This document shows positions 10,382 to 20,548 of a stretch of DNA of 64,000 bases, piece by piece. The stretch spans positions 27,373 through 91,372 of the forward strand of contig NZ_ARYM01000016.1 of NCBI RefSeq assembly GCF_000685315.1, given 5' to 3'. This stretch comes from Hyphomonas polymorpha PS728. GTDB lineage: Bacteria > Pseudomonadota > Alphaproteobacteria > Caulobacterales > Hyphomonadaceae. The notes beneath the pieces were generated by a model. It did no database searches and was not told the origin of the DNA. It saw only the letters and a program-made list of their open reading frames with translations. Position 1 is the stretch's first letter, and each line of letters starts with the position of its first letter. The position numbers were made by a program, and so were the translations under genes.

Positions 10382-11065
10382 ATGCTCACAACCAAGCAAA
10401 AAGAGCTGCTGCTCTTTATCAATGATCGCATCAAGGAAACTGGGGTTTCACCCTCCTTTGATGAAATGAAGGAAGCGCTTGATCTGGCTTCCAAGTCCGG
10501 CATCCACCGGCTGATCACGGCGCTGGAGGAACGCGGCTTTATTCGCCGGCTGGCAAACCGGGCGCGGGCGCTTGAAGTGCTCAAGCTTCCCGATTCTGCC
10601 ATTCCGCCGCCGAATGCGCGTCAGCGGCGGGATTTCCGCCCGGCCCTGGTCACAAATCAGGGCGTGGAAACACCCCGCATCGCTGGCATGATCCCGCTCG
10701 TCGGCCGCATCGCGGCAGGGTCGCCCATCTCTGCCATCCAGCAGGACAATGGCCAGGTGGCGAGCCCGGGCGGGCTTCCGGAAGGCGACGATTATTTCGC
10801 GCTCGAGGTTCAGGGCGATTCGATGATTCAGGCCGGCATCCTCAACGGGGATACCGTTATCCTGAAGCGTACCAATACCGCGCAGACAGGTGACATCGTC
10901 GTGGCGCTGATCGATGGCGAGGAAGCGACTTTGAAGCGCCTTCGCCGCAAGGGGGCGTCTGTGGCGCTTGAAGCGGCAAACCCTGCTTTTGAAACACGCA
11001 TCTTCGGGCCTGACCGGGTTGAGGTGCAGGGCCGTCTCGTTGCCCTTATCCGGCGGTACGAATAA
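10382..11065 (+). CDS. lexA: SOS transcriptional repressor LexA
   Basis: A 227-residue LexA with an N-terminal winged-helix DNA-binding domain ([13 protein letters not shown]...) and a C-terminal S24 self-cleaving domain. The cleavage site is Ala112-Gly113 in GRIAAGSP. The catalytic pair is Ser147 (in GDSMIQAG) and Lys185 (in EEATLKRL). RecA-stimulated autocleavage would relieve repression of SOS genes. A perfect GAAC-N7-GAAC box 35 bases upstream indicates autoregulation. The last 20 bases overlap the 3' end of convergent comEC. LexA directly follows trpC, as in related alphaproteobacteria, although there other genes often lie between them. Confidence 0.96.
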   Translation: MLTTKQKELLLFINDRIKETGVSPSFDEMKEALDLASKSGIHRLITALEERGFIRRLANRARALEVLKLPDSAIPPPNARQRRDFRPALVTNQGVETPRIAGMIPLVGRIAAGSPISAIQQDNGQVASPGGLPEGDDYFALEVQGDSMIQAGILNGDTVILKRTNTAQTGDIVVALIDGEEATLKRLRRKGASVALEAANPAFETRIFGPDRVEVQGRLVALIRRYE

Positions 11066-13135
11066 GCCTCTCGAAATAATCCCGGGCGCCGCCTGAAGGC
11101 TGCGCCGAGCCATTCTCACTGCACCGGCGCCATGGGCGTTCGGTGCAGTTCTGTAATTGGACCACGTAAAGGTCTTCGTCTCGCGCATAGACGGTGATGC
11201 CACCCGCGTCTTTAGCCTCGCCCCAAGTAAAAGTAAGGTCGGCGCTGGCTTCGCCCGCTCTTAATATCTGGATACGGAGCGTGTCGGGGGTCTGCTCCGT
11301 TTCTGCTTTCTTTTTCTGCTCTACGGGGCCGAGGGTAGTGATACTCAGACCTGAAAACGAGGGGTACTCACACACTTGCAGGCCACACTCTTCCCTGTCG
11401 GGGGCTTCCGAGAAGCGGAGAGGCGGCAGGCCATCTCCATCGACAAATTCGAGGCGTGAGACCATGCCTTGTGTATCTGCGATGAACACATCGCCTGAAG
11501 CTGACCAATGAAGCACCACTTTTGGTGCCGTGCTCCAGAGCCAGATGGCCGGCGCCAGCAGGACAGCCCCGCCAAGCAAACGTGCCCAGCCTGCGAAAGC
11601 CATCATGGCGCCCAGGGCCAGCGACAGAAAAACCAGCGCCAGTGGCGGCATGGGAACGGACATGCGAATGACACCGGGCGAGAGATTGTAAAAATAATGC
11701 GTCATGTTCAGCACCAGCTCGAGCGATTGCCCCAGCAGCCGGAGCCCAAGTTCGGCCTGCCCGAACAGCGCCAGGATGACTGTAAGCGCGGCCGCCGGCG
11801 CGGTGACGAAGGTTACCACCGGCGTGATGGCAAAATTCGCAAAGAGCCCCACCGGAGAAAGCCGCTCGAAGTGAAAGAAGGAGAACGGCGCGGTTGCCGC
11901 GTCCGACACGACAGATGTCATGATGATCGAAGCCCAGGCAAAGCCGATCGGCCCAAGAACACGCTCCCGGCTGGAGCGGTGATTTCGCCAGACCTCATAA
12001 GTGGCGATGAGGCCACCGGTGGCTGCGAAGGACATCTGAAAGCCTGGCGTCACCACGCTTTCAGGCTGCAGCAGAACGATGACGATCAACGCGATCGCAA
12101 AGGTTCGTAGACTGATGGCGGCGCGATCAAAAATTACCGCCAGAAAAACAATCGCGGCCATGATGAAAGCACGCTGGGTCGATACACTTGCCCCTGAGAC
12201 GATGAGATAAGCGGCGCAGGTAATCAGAGCGACGACCGCAGCTATTTTCTGTACGGGCACTCGCAAGGCCAGCGGCTCTATGAGAACCAATGACCGCCGG
12301 ATCAGGAAAAATGTCAGCCCGCCGACGATAGAGAGATGGAGGCCTGAAATGGCAAGAAGATGGGCGAGGCCCGTATCTCGCAAGGCGTTCTGGTCTTCAG
12401 TGCGCAGAAAGCTCCGGTCGCCGGCGATCAGCGCCGCCGCCAGCCCTCCCGCTCGTTCGCCAGCTGCTTCGTTGACATAGGATGCAAGCAGCCGGCGCTG
12501 GGCAGATACCCAGAGCGCGGCCTGATCCATCACATTGTCCGGCGCCCCGAGAACGCCGCCCCGGCAGCGCCCCTGCACATAGCCCACTGCGCCGAGCTTC
12601 TGGAAATAGGCTTGCCGCCGAAAGTCGTAATCCCCCGGCAAAGTCGGCGACGGCGGCGGGCGGAGCACCACCCAGCATCGCACAAACCGGCCCGAGGATA
12701 CTTCAAGCCGTGCGCGGTGGGTCACCCGTACCAGTTCCGGCTGCTGGTCTGCCGGAAAGCCCGCGATGGAATGGACTTTGATCTTGAGGCGAGCCCCTTT
12801 TCGCCGGGCTCGATGTTTGCGACCCACCCCTCCAGAATGACGGGGCGGGTCTCTGCGGCGATCACGGGCGCTTCCATCCGCCAGGTACTTAGGCCCGCCG
12901 CCGAAAAACCAATGACTGTGCCAAAAACGCAGACGGCGAGCGCATAGGTCAGGTCTGACCGGCGGAGCCAGCGGACCAGCAGAAACCTTGCCGCCACCGC
13001 CCCGAAGAACGCGGCCAACTCAAGACGCGTAGGCTCAAATGGCACCGACAGGTAGGCCGCAGCGCCCGCCCACATGGCGAACGCCAGCAATAGCGGCCGG
13101 GAATCCACGCCGACAACGCTGGCCGTATCCCGCAT
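11046..13135 (-). pseudogene. comEC: ComEC/Rec2-type DNA-uptake channel, interrupted by a one-base frameshift
   Basis: Two minus-strand frames together encode a ComEC-like inner-membrane protein of about 695 residues. The first frame (from about 13135, MRDTASVVG) has N-terminal membrane helices and ends its homology at VANIEPGEKG. It then runs out of frame to a stop at 12722. The second frame resumes at ARLKIKVHSIAGFPADQQ and continues through the Competence domain (LAISGLHLSIVGG) to 11046. The switch falls in a run of four G on the coding strand (12794-12797); one extra G would restore a single frame. No C-terminal metallo-beta-lactamase domain was recognised. Either the gene is inactive or the base was lost in sequencing. 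The start is uncertain: 13135 is preferred, but upstream GTG codons exist. It is divergent from gltX and overlaps lexA at the 3' ends. Confidence 0.75.
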
Positions 13136-13238
13136 GAGCTTCCGGAAGAAGCCGTCCCCCTCTTGCACTTCGCCCCGTCCTCGTGTTTGACCACCCCAAC
13201 AGCGGCCACAGCGCCGGTCAATCGGAGCGTGCCACAGG

Positions 13239-14699
13239 ATGTCCGTCGTTACTCGATTTGCCCCATCCCCAACGGGAATGCTGCATATTGGAGGCGCTCG
13301 GACGGCACTTTTCAACTATTTGTTTGCGCGCCGACATGGCGGGCGGTTTCTCCTGCGAATTGAGGACACCGACCGTGAGCGTTCCACGCAGGCGGCCACC
13401 GATGCCATTCTGGATGCCATGCAATGGCTGGGGCTGACGCCGGATGAGCCACCGGTAATGCAGTCTGCGCAAGTGGCGCGTCACGCTGCCGTTGCGCACG
13501 AAATGATCGCCCGGGGCACCGCGTTCAAATGCTATGTAAGTGCCGAGGAGCTTCAAGCCCGCCGGGACCTGGGCGAGGAGAAGCGCCTGGCAGCCCGTGA
13601 GGAAGGCCTCCCCGAAGCGGCGCGAGACGCTCTATTGGCCGAAGCATCCCAGCTTCTGGCCCCCTTCCGGTCGCCCTACCGGGATGGCGCGCCAGCGCCC
13701 TCTCCTGAAGCTCCCTTCACCGTTCGCCTGCGCGCGCCGGAAAGCGGCCCCCGCACCGTGGAGGACGGCGTGCAGGGCAGCGTTACCATTGATGCCTCAG
13801 AGATCGATGATCTGGTCATGCTGCGCGCCGATGGCACGCCGACCTACATGCTCGCTGTTGTGGTCGACGATCATGATATGGGTGTCACCCATGTCATTCG
13901 CGGTGACGACCACCTGCGTAACACCTTTCGCCAGGTGCCGATCTATGAAGCCATGGGCTGGGATGTACCCAAATTCTCCCATGTGCCGATGATCCACGGC
14001 AATGATGGCGCCAAGCTGTCCAAACGCCATGGGGCCCTCTCCACCACGGCTTATCGCGACATGGGCTACCTCCCAGAAGCCATGAAAGCCTACCTGCTCC
14101 GCCTGGGGTGGAGCCATGGCGACCAGGAGATATTCACGGACGAGGAAGCGATTACCGTGTTTGATGTTTCCGGCATCAACAAGGCCCCGGCCCGGTTGGA
14201 CCTCGACAAGCTGGCCACGGTCAATGCACACTTCATTCGCCTGGCCGATGATGGGCGCCTGTTTGACCTGATTTGTCCGTTTTTGTCCGCCAATGCCCCC
14301 CTCAGTGACAGCGAACAGGACCGGATTCGGGCGGCCCTGCCGCACATGAAAGATCGGGGATCAACGCTGATCGAACTGGCGGCGGCATTTGATTTCCTCA
14401 GGGTAAAGCGTCCCCTGGAGATGAATAAAAATGCACGTAAAGCCTTGTCTGACGAAGGGAAACTTCGTCTTAAGGGACTATATGATGAACTGCAGCGAAT
14501 GTCGCAGTGGTCAGGCGCTAGCATTTCGGAAACGATAAAGTCATATTGCGCCGCAACAGGCCTATCGATGGGGCAGATAGGCCCGCCACTCAGAGCCGCA
14601 CTTACCGGCGGACTTCCAGCACCGGACCTCGCGCCGGTGATGGAATGGCTCGGCCGGGAAGAGACGCTCGCAAGAATTGATGACCAACTTGCCAGCTGA
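13239..14699 (+). CDS. gltX: Glutamyl-tRNA synthetase
   Basis: A 486-residue class I aminoacyl-tRNA synthetase. The ATP-binding HIGH-type motif is in RFAPSPTGMLHIGGARTAL and the KMSKS-type loop is KLSKRHGA. RIEDTDRERS and the VIRGDDHLRNTFRQ motif are typical of GltX. Many alphaproteobacteria carry two gltX genes, one of which may charge tRNA-Gln for later amidation, and I cannot tell which one this is. It is divergent from comEC and followed by gltA after 48 bases. Confidence 0.94.
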   Translation: MSVVTRFAPSPTGMLHIGGARTALFNYLFARRHGGRFLLRIEDTDRERSTQAATDAILDAMQWLGLTPDEPPVMQSAQVARHAAVAHEMIARGTAFKCYVSAEELQARRDLGEEKRLAAREEGLPEAARDALLAEASQLLAPFRSPYRDGAPAPSPEAPFTVRLRAPESGPRTVEDGVQGSVTIDASEIDDLVMLRADGTPTYMLAVVVDDHDMGVTHVIRGDDHLRNTFRQVPIYEAMGWDVPKFSHVPMIHGNDGAKLSKRHGALSTTAYRDMGYLPEAMKAYLLRLGWSHGDQEIFTDEEAITVFDVSGINKAPARLDLDKLATVNAHFIRLADDGRLFDLICPFLSANAPLSDSEQDRIRAALPHMKDRGSTLIELAAAFDFLRVKRPLEMNKNARKALSDEGKLRLKGLYDELQRMSQWSGASISETIKSYCAATGLSMGQIGPPLRAALTGGLPAPDLAPVMEWLGREETLARIDDQLAS

Positions 14700-14747
14700 C
14701 ACGCAAGTCGACGCCGGCCAACACAAATGGAACAGGGTTAAAGGCTG

Positions 14748-16052
14748 ATGGAAAACAAGGTTAAAGACGCTGGAACGGCCAAACTTGAAGTCGGAGGAAA
14801 GACGGTCTCCCTGCCAGTGTATTCTGGCACGCACGGCCCGAACGTAATCGACATCCGGAAACTCTATGCGGAAGTCGATCACTTCACCCTGGACCCTGGT
14901 TTCACGTCGACCGGCAGCTGTGAAAGCCAGATCACCTTCATCGATGGCGATGAAGGCATTCTGCTCCATCGCGGCTACCCGATCGAGCAGCTGGCTGAAA
15001 AATCGAGCTATATGGAGCTCTGCTATCTCCTCCTGAACGGCGAGCTGCCGACCAAGGAAGAGTATGAGGCCTTCGGCAAGGATGTGCGCCAGCACACCCT
15101 GCTCCACACCCAGCAAGACCGGTTCTTTGACGGTTTCCGCCGTGACAGCCACCCGATGGCGATGCTCACCGGCACCGTTGGCGGCATGGCAGCCTTCTAT
15201 CCCGGTGCCATGGGCAACGAGGATCCGGAAGAGCGCCGGCGCGATTCCATCCGCCTGATTGCGAAGATGCCGACCATCGCAGCGCGCTGCATGAAATACA
15301 ATCTGGGCCAGAAGTTCGTCGATCCGCAGAATCGTCTGTCCTACTCTGAAAACTTCCTCAACATGTGTTTCTCGGTGACCGCCGAGGACTATGAGGTGAA
15401 CCCGGTGCTGGCCCGCGCCATGGACCGGTTTTTCATGCTCCATGCGGACCATGAGCAGAACGCGTCAACTTCCACGGTGCGCCTTGTGGCTTCCTCTGGC
15501 GCCCACCCCTTCGCCGCAATCGCGGCCGGCGTGGCCAGCCTCTGGGGCCCCAGCCATGGCGGCGCCAATGAAGCAGCGCTGCGCCAGCTGCGCGAAATCG
15601 GTGACATCAGCAATGTTCCGGATTTCGTGAAGAAGGTGAAAGACAAGTCCAGCGGCGTGCGCCTGATGGGCTTCGGTCACCGCGTTTACAAGAACTACGA
15701 CCCGCGCGCGAAAGTGATGCAGAAGACAGCTCACGAAGTTCTCGACGCCCTGGACCTGCGTGACCATCCGCTGCTGAAGGTGGCGATGGAGCTCGAGCGG
15801 ATCGCCCTTCAGGACGAATACTTCGTTGCGAAGAAACTCTATCCGAACGTCGATTTCTATTCGGGCATCATCCTCGAAGCGATGGGCTTCCCGACCAAGA
15901 TGTTCACAGTGCTCTTCGCTGTGGCGCGGACCGTGGGCTGGGTGTCTCAAATGAACGAGATGCTGGAAGACCCGACGCAGAAAATCGGCCGTCCGCGCCA
16001 GATCTACACCGGCGCCGCAATGCGGGACTACAAGCCGATGGATGGCCGCTAA
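14748..16052 (+). CDS. gltA: Citrate synthase
   Basis: A 434-residue type II citrate synthase (TCA cycle entry: acetyl-CoA plus oxaloacetate). Active-site regions are seen in [28 protein letters not shown] (catalytic His) and NVDFYSGI (catalytic Asp). The length and N-terminal beta-rich domain fit the hexameric, NADH-sensitive Gram-negative type. The stop overlaps the convergent lpxB stop by four bases, and a strong terminator follows 25 bases later inside lpxB. Confidence 0.97.
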   Translation: MENKVKDAGTAKLEVGGKTVSLPVYSGTHGPNVIDIRKLYAEVDHFTLDPGFTSTGSCESQITFIDGDEGILLHRGYPIEQLAEKSSYMELCYLLLNGELPTKEEYEAFGKDVRQHTLLHTQQDRFFDGFRRDSHPMAMLTGTVGGMAAFYPGAMGNEDPEERRRDSIRLIAKMPTIAARCMKYNLGQKFVDPQNRLSYSENFLNMCFSVTAEDYEVNPVLARAMDRFFMLHADHEQNASTSTVRLVASSGAHPFAAIAAGVASLWGPSHGGANEAALRQLREIGDISNVPDFVKKVKDKSSGVRLMGFGHRVYKNYDPRAKVMQKTAHEVLDALDLRDHPLLKVAMELERIALQDEYFVAKKLYPNVDFYSGIILEAMGFPTKMFTVLFAVARTVGWVSQMNEMLEDPTQKIGRPRQIYTGAAMRDYKPMDGR

Positions 16053-17209
16053 GCGGCTCTGAATTCGTCCAGAATAGCCCCGGCAGCGAGAACCGCTGCC
16101 GGGGTTTCTTCTTTCAGGAGCCGCGTCAGCGCATGCCCCTGCGCTTCCCGCTGACGCTGCAGAGCGCCAGGCTCCTTGATCCAGCTGATTGCCTGCGCGG
16201 CGATCATTTCGGGCTTTTGTTTCGTCTGCACGAACTCGGGCACCACTGCAGTATCGTCATTCAGGATGTTCAACAGCGTGATGTGCGTTTTCTTGTAAAG
16301 CAGCCCGCGCGCCAAAGCCCAGGTAACCCAGCCTGTCTTGTAAGCGACGATCATCGGCGCGCCCTGCATGGCAACCTCGCTGGTCACCGTGCCGGAGCAT
16401 GCCAGAACCACATCTGCCGCAGCCATCGCATCAAACCGTTGGTCGCCATCGGTCAGGACGGTGAACTGTTCTGACGCTTCCGGAAACGCTTCTCGAAAGG
16501 TCTGGGCGGCCGTTTCCGCCGGCTCGACAAAGAGGCGCGTACCCGGCAATGCGCGCTTTACGAGCGCCGCAGCCTCCATGAGCGCAGGCGCAACGCGGGC
16601 AATTTCACTTGTCCGGCTGCCGGGCAACACGAGGAGCGCGGTGTCCCCGTCAGTCAGACCATGGCGGCGCCTGAAGCCCGCGCGATCCCCCTGCCCGCCC
16701 CGAGACAGCGCGGGGTTGCCGATCACGGTCGTCTTCAATCCGAAGGGTTCGTAATAGGGCACTTCAATGTCGTGCATGCAGAGCAGATGATCGACTGTCG
16801 CCGCAAGTGTCTTTGCGCGGCCTGGCCGCGTCGCCCATACTTGCGGACCGATCAGCTTGACCAGGCGGATGTGGGGCGCTTTTGCGCGAACCCTTTGAGC
16901 CAGCCGGAGCATAAAGCCCCACGAGTCCACCAGAACAACAACCTTGGGATCCGCCGCAACAATTACCTCTGTTGCCGCATCAGCCAATTTGACCACATCG
17001 CCATATGCCTTGATGCCCTCAAGAAATCCGAGGACGGACAGAGGGGATATGTCGATAGGCGAGTCGATGCCAATTTCGGCGAGTTGTTCCCCGCCAATTC
17101 CCTGTATCCGAAGATCTGCATCTGTGCCCCTGAGGGCCTCAATGACTTCACGCGCGAGAAGATCGCCAGAAGCCTCGGCCGCCACAAAATAAATGTCTGC
17201 GGTGCTCAC
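16049..17209 (-). CDS. lpxB: Lipid-A-disaccharide synthase
   Basis: A 386-residue GT19 glycosyltransferase that condenses UDP-diacylglucosamine with lipid X to make the lipid A disaccharide. The N-terminus [19 protein letters not shown] and the motifs [21 protein letters not shown]-like [24 protein letters not shown] and [18 protein letters not shown] are those of LpxB. The start is GTG and overlaps the lpxI stop (GTGA). Its coding end contains the gltA terminator. It is the last gene of the bamA-ompH-lpxD-lpxA-lpxI-lpxB run. Confidence 0.95.
   Translation of the reverse strand: MSTADIYFVAAEASGDLLAREVIEALRGTDADLRIQGIGGEQLAEIGIDSPIDISPLSVLGFLEGIKAYGDVVKLADAATEVIVAADPKVVVLVDSWGFMLRLAQRVRAKAPHIRLVKLIGPQVWATRPGRAKTLAATVDHLLCMHDIEVPYYEPFGLKTTVIGNPALSRGGQGDRAGFRRRHGLTDGDTALLVLPGSRTSEIARVAPALMEAAALVKRALPGTRLFVEPAETAAQTFREAFPEASEQFTVLTDGDQRFDAMAAADVVLACSGTVTSEVAMQGAPMIVAYKTGWVTWALARGLLYKKTHITLLNILNDDTAVVPEFVQTKQKPEMIAAQAISWIKEPGALQRQREAQGHALTRLLKEETPAAVLAAGAILDEFRAA
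16078..16114 (+). terminator. Rho-independent terminator of gltA, inside lpxB
   Basis: A perfect 11-bp GC-rich stem (16078-16088 with 16094-16104) with a five-base loop is followed on the plus strand by TTTCTTCTTT. It lies 25 bases after the gltA stop, within the 3' coding end of convergent lpxB. On the minus strand the hairpin is not followed by a U tract, so lpxB transcription should not end there. Confidence 0.88.
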
Positions 17210-18054
17210 GATACGCCCGTTTCAGGTGGAAAACCGTAGATGAAGACACCCAGTTCAGCAGCACGCTGCTCCATCCGTGCACGGTTGAGCATCAGGGCGC
17301 CGCCTGCCTCAATCGCAATGCCGGCGAGACCGGCTGCAGCAGCAAGCTCAACGGTAGATACACCCGTCGTAGGCAGATCAATTCGCCGCTCTTGAACCGG
17401 CTTGGGCCGCTTTGCGAGTACGCCGCGACGCGCCTGCTGCGTCCCCCTGATCTCAGCGGGCAGGCCAGCGCAGCGGCGCAGCATTTCATCGGTGCCTTCC
17501 TGCGCCTCGACGGCGAGGACGAGGCCGTCGCAGACGACACAGCCCTGCCCTATATCCAGCGTACCGGTCGCGGCCGCAACTTTCGCGGCCACCAATATAT
17601 CCTGCATCATGGCTTCGGTGGGCTGGGGCCCTGCGATGAGCCCCACCGGCGCAAGAAGGCTGGCGTGAGCGACATCACTGCCGATCACGCGGAAGCCGTT
17701 TTTTTCAAACTCCCCGACCAGCACGCGCAGCAAGGCATCATCGCCCTTACGCGCTTCGGAGATTACCTTTGGCAGAAGCGAAAGTCCTTTGAAGTCGAGC
17801 TTCAGATTCTTGAAATCCGGCCGGCTGACATTGCCGGCGAAAACAACATCCCTGCATCCAGCAGCCTTCAGGCGGTCCATCACAGCGCCGATTTCTCCGA
17901 GGCCGACAACACTGCCTTCGAACTTCTCAAGCCGCGGTTCTTCGAACCCTTTGAGCCGCAGCACATATACGCCCTGCCCCGTAGAAACGGCGTTCTCCGC
18001 GATCGCGACCGGCAATTCCCCCAACCCCGCGATAAGCCCCAATGGCGCCGTCAT
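17206..18054 (-). CDS. lpxI: UDP-2,3-diacylglucosamine pyrophosphatase LpxI
   Basis: A 282-residue protein of the former DUF1009 family. LpxI hydrolyses UDP-2,3-diacylglucosamine to lipid X and UMP, and replaces LpxH in most alphaproteobacteria. Visible marks include GLIAGLGELPVAIAENA at the N-terminus, VFAGNVSRPDF, GDDALLRVLV and the C-terminal TVELAAAAGLAGIAIEAGG. The start at 18054 (MTAPLGLIAG) lies four bases after the lpxA stop. The frame extends 16 codons further upstream into lpxA, but those residues are not family-like. The neighbours lpxA and lpxB supply its substrate pathway and use its product. Confidence 0.93.
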   Translation of the reverse strand: MTAPLGLIAGLGELPVAIAENAVSTGQGVYVLRLKGFEEPRLEKFEGSVVGLGEIGAVMDRLKAAGCRDVVFAGNVSRPDFKNLKLDFKGLSLLPKVISEARKGDDALLRVLVGEFEKNGFRVIGSDVAHASLLAPVGLIAGPQPTEAMMQDILVAAKVAAATGTLDIGQGCVVCDGLVLAVEAQEGTDEMLRRCAGLPAEIRGTQQARRGVLAKRPKPVQERRIDLPTTGVSTVELAAAAGLAGIAIEAGGALMLNRARMEQRAAELGVFIYGFPPETGVS

Positions 18055-18058
18055 CGCG

Positions 18059-18850
18059 TCACGCCGGTTTGCAGATCGGGCGGTCTCCGCCCTGAAGAAC
18101 AAAATTGATGAGTTCCATGGCCAGCGGCTTTCCAGCGAAATTCTGCGCCGCCTGACTCAGACGATCCTTGAACAGACCTTCTCCCTCAAACACAGCTTTG
18201 TAGGCCGCCCGGATCTCGTGAAGGTCTGCCTTGCTGAAACCCCTACGCTTCAGGCCAACGGTGTTAAGCCCAGCGAGCTTTGCGTGATTGCCGATGACAG
18301 AGCCGAACGGGATCACATCATCCACCACAATAGCGCCCCCCCCGATGAAGGCGTTCCGCCCGATTCTGCTGAACTGATGAACAGCCGAAAGACCGCCAAA
18401 CCAGACATTGTCGCCAACCTCGATATGCCCTGCGAGCGAGACGTTGTTCGCCATCACGACATTGTTTCCGATCTGGCAATCATGCGCGATGTGGGCACCG
18501 ATCATGATGTAGCAGGACGCGCCAACCTTGGTGAGGCCGCCATGCTTGGGTATGCCGGAATGCGCGGTGGCATATTCGCGGAAGACGCTTCCGGCCCCGA
18601 TTTCCAAGCGGGAGTCAGAAGTTTCTCGCATGCCCAGAACCTGAGGCCCGCACCCAAGGACAGCGTGTGGATAGAGCAGGCAGTTCTCGCCCAGCTTTGT
18701 ATTTCCGACCACCGAGGCATGGGAAAGAAGTTCTGTGCCTGCGCCGAGCTCCGCCAGGGGACCGACATGGCAGAACGGGCCAATGCGCACGCCGTCATGC
18801 AGAACGGCGCCATGTTCGACCACTGATGTGGGGTGTACCTCAACGCTCAT
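18059..18850 (-). CDS. lpxA: UDP-N-acetylglucosamine acyltransferase
   Basis: A 263-residue left-handed beta-helix acyltransferase that starts lipid A synthesis by adding a 3-hydroxyacyl chain to UDP-GlcNAc. Hexapeptide repeats run over the first ~190 residues. MIGAHIAHDCQIGNNVVMANN contains the catalytic-His region and GGLSAVHQFSRIG the acyl-chain ruler region. The C-terminal helical part follows. The start is the ATG at 18850 (MSVEVHPTS); the longer open frame upstream overlaps lpxD and is not homologous. Most relatives have fabZ between lpxD and lpxA; here only 40 bases separate them. Confidence 0.95.
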   Translation of the reverse strand: MSVEVHPTSVVEHGAVLHDGVRIGPFCHVGPLAELGAGTELLSHASVVGNTKLGENCLLYPHAVLGCGPQVLGMRETSDSRLEIGAGSVFREYATAHSGIPKHGGLTKVGASCYIMIGAHIAHDCQIGNNVVMANNVSLAGHIEVGDNVWFGGLSAVHQFSRIGRNAFIGGGAIVVDDVIPFGSVIGNHAKLAGLNTVGLKRRGFSKADLHEIRAAYKAVFEGEGLFKDRLSQAAQNFAGKPLAMELINFVLQGGDRPICKPA

Positions 18851-18890
18851 CGCGAGGACCTTCCTGACTTTGGAACGGCGACGCCGTCCA

Positions 18891-19907
18891 TCAACCGCTT
18901 TTCTTGGGATTGGCCTGCTTTTGCAACCATGCGACTTCTCGCATCCACTGACGGATCGGTTTGGCAGGGGTGCCGCCCCAGGTCTCCCCGCTGTCCACAT
19001 CTCTGAAAAGACCGGCCGACGCAGCAAGGCTGACGCGCTCGCCCACCTGAACATGGTCGGCGATACCCACGCGGCCGCCAAGCATCGAGCCATCCCCGAC
19101 ACGTACAGATCCGGAGATGCCTCCAAAGGCAGCCACAATCACCCCGCGCCCCAGTATGACATTGTGCGCGATCTGGCAGAGATTATCGATCTTCGTCCGC
19201 TCACCGATGATCGTGTCTTCGAATACGCCTCGATCCACGCAGCTGTTCGCGCCGAGCGTCACATGATCCTGAATGATCACGCGTCCGAAGTGAGGCGCAT
19301 CTTCCGCTCCACTGGGCCCGACCAATACGCCGAAGCCCGTTTCACCGATACGAGCCCCCGCGAGCACGGTGACATGATCGCCCACCAGAGCGCAGTGGAT
19401 GGACGCATTTGCGCCTATTGTCGTGTTGCAGCCAATCTGGACGCCGGCACCAATGACTGCAGCGGGGCCGATGACCGCCCCTTCCCCGATGGCTGCGCCA
19501 GGGCCGATCACTGCACCGGGCTGAACCACAGCATCGGGATGGATTTGCGCCAGAGAAGAGATCGGCTCGGCGCCATAACCCGTCAAATGGCGCGGACGGA
19601 AAAGCGCGCTGGCAACAACACTATGCGCGTGCCGCGGAAAGGGCGTTTCCAGAACGGCCACGCCCTCCGGCACGAATGCCTTCATCGCCGGATTGGCAAA
19701 CACGGCTTTGAGATGAGGGCTGAGGGTTGGCGGGGTTTTGCCGTCCCCATCCAGGAAAGCAATTTCGGCGGCCTTTGCATTGGCCGCCGAGGCTATTCCG
19801 GAAATGGCTAACCCAGCATCCCCTGTTAGCGTTGCTGATGTCCGGCCGGCAATCTCTCCCAGCGTCAATGCCCCCAGCGGCGCATAGAATCGAGTGTCGA
19901 CCGTCAC
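18891..19907 (-). CDS. lpxD: UDP-3-O-acylglucosamine N-acyltransferase
   Basis: A 338-residue enzyme that adds the second 3-hydroxyacyl chain (N-linked) in lipid A synthesis. The N-terminal uridine-binding domain ([23 protein letters not shown]) is followed by many hexapeptide repeats and the catalytic-His region [14 protein letters not shown]. The C-terminal helix ([11 protein letters not shown]) is present. The start is GTG at 19907 ([11 protein letters not shown]), shortly after the ompH stop. Confidence 0.95.
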   Translation of the reverse strand: MTVDTRFYAPLGALTLGEIAGRTSATLTGDAGLAISGIASAANAKAAEIAFLDGDGKTPPTLSPHLKAVFANPAMKAFVPEGVAVLETPFPRHAHSVVASALFRPRHLTGYGAEPISSLAQIHPDAVVQPGAVIGPGAAIGEGAVIGPAAVIGAGVQIGCNTTIGANASIHCALVGDHVTVLAGARIGETGFGVLVGPSGAEDAPHFGRVIIQDHVTLGANSCVDRGVFEDTIIGERTKIDNLCQIAHNVILGRGVIVAAFGGISGSVRVGDGSMLGGRVGIADHVQVGERVSLAASAGLFRDVDSGETWGGTPAKPIRQWMREVAWLQKQANPKKSG

Positions 19908-19919
19908 AGCAATACCTTA

Positions 19920-20516
19920 TCAGTTGCCGCCCTGAGGCGCTGCCGGCAGTTTCTGACGGGTGACGGCGATTGCCGCAGTCTTCGCGTCAAGTTTCTGAAT
20001 CACGGCCGCTGTTGCATCGACTGCATCTGCGGAGAACACGACCTGGCTCTTCAGGAGAACAACCTGGGCATTCTTTTCACGGATCACTTCGGTAAGAACC
20101 GGGTCAAGCGCATTGTTGAAATCAATGATGGCCTTCTCGGCAGTCATCGCATATTCGCGCTCGGCGATGGCGCGCTTCTGGTTCAGATCGTTGTTCTTTT
20201 TCTGGAACGCTGCAAGCTCGTTCACGAGCGCTGTATCCGCGGCGATCGCTTCCCGGGTCTTGCCTTCGAGTTTGGGCTGAAGAGCCTTAACTTCGGTCTC
20301 GAGCGACTTGCGGGTGGGTTCCAGTTCGTTGTTGATCTGCTTTTCGATGTTCTGAAGCTTCGTCTGGATGTCCTTGCCAGCTTTGCTGTCGAGGAAAATC
20401 TTGTTGTCGTCGATGACCATGACCGTCGAGGTTTGCGCGTGCGCTCCTTGAACCGCCGAGACCGAAACGACCGCCGCCAGCATCACGGCGGCTACGAGAG
20501 TCCTGATGAATGACAT
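19920..20516 (-). CDS. skp: OmpH/Skp family periplasmic chaperone
   Basis: A 198-residue secreted protein. The first ~28 residues (MSFIRTLVAAVMLAAVV...GAHAQ) are a clear signal peptide with an AxA-type cleavage site. The mature part has a beta strand, long charged coiled-coil helices (KDIQTKLQNIEKQINNELE) and a closing strand segment, the Skp layout. Skp-type trimers hold unfolded outer-membrane proteins in the periplasm. Position between bamA and lpxD is typical. Confidence 0.9.
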   Translation of the reverse strand: MSFIRTLVAAVMLAAVVSVSAVQGAHAQTSTVMVIDDNKIFLDSKAGKDIQTKLQNIEKQINNELEPTRKSLETEVKALQPKLEGKTREAIAADTALVNELAAFQKKNNDLNQKRAIAEREYAMTAEKAIIDFNNALDPVLTEVIREKNAQVVLLKSQVVFSADAVDATAAVIQKLDAKTAAIAVTRQKLPAAPQGGN

Positions 20517-20548
20517 AGTTAGTTCTTCCTACTCTGGGGCTTGCGATA

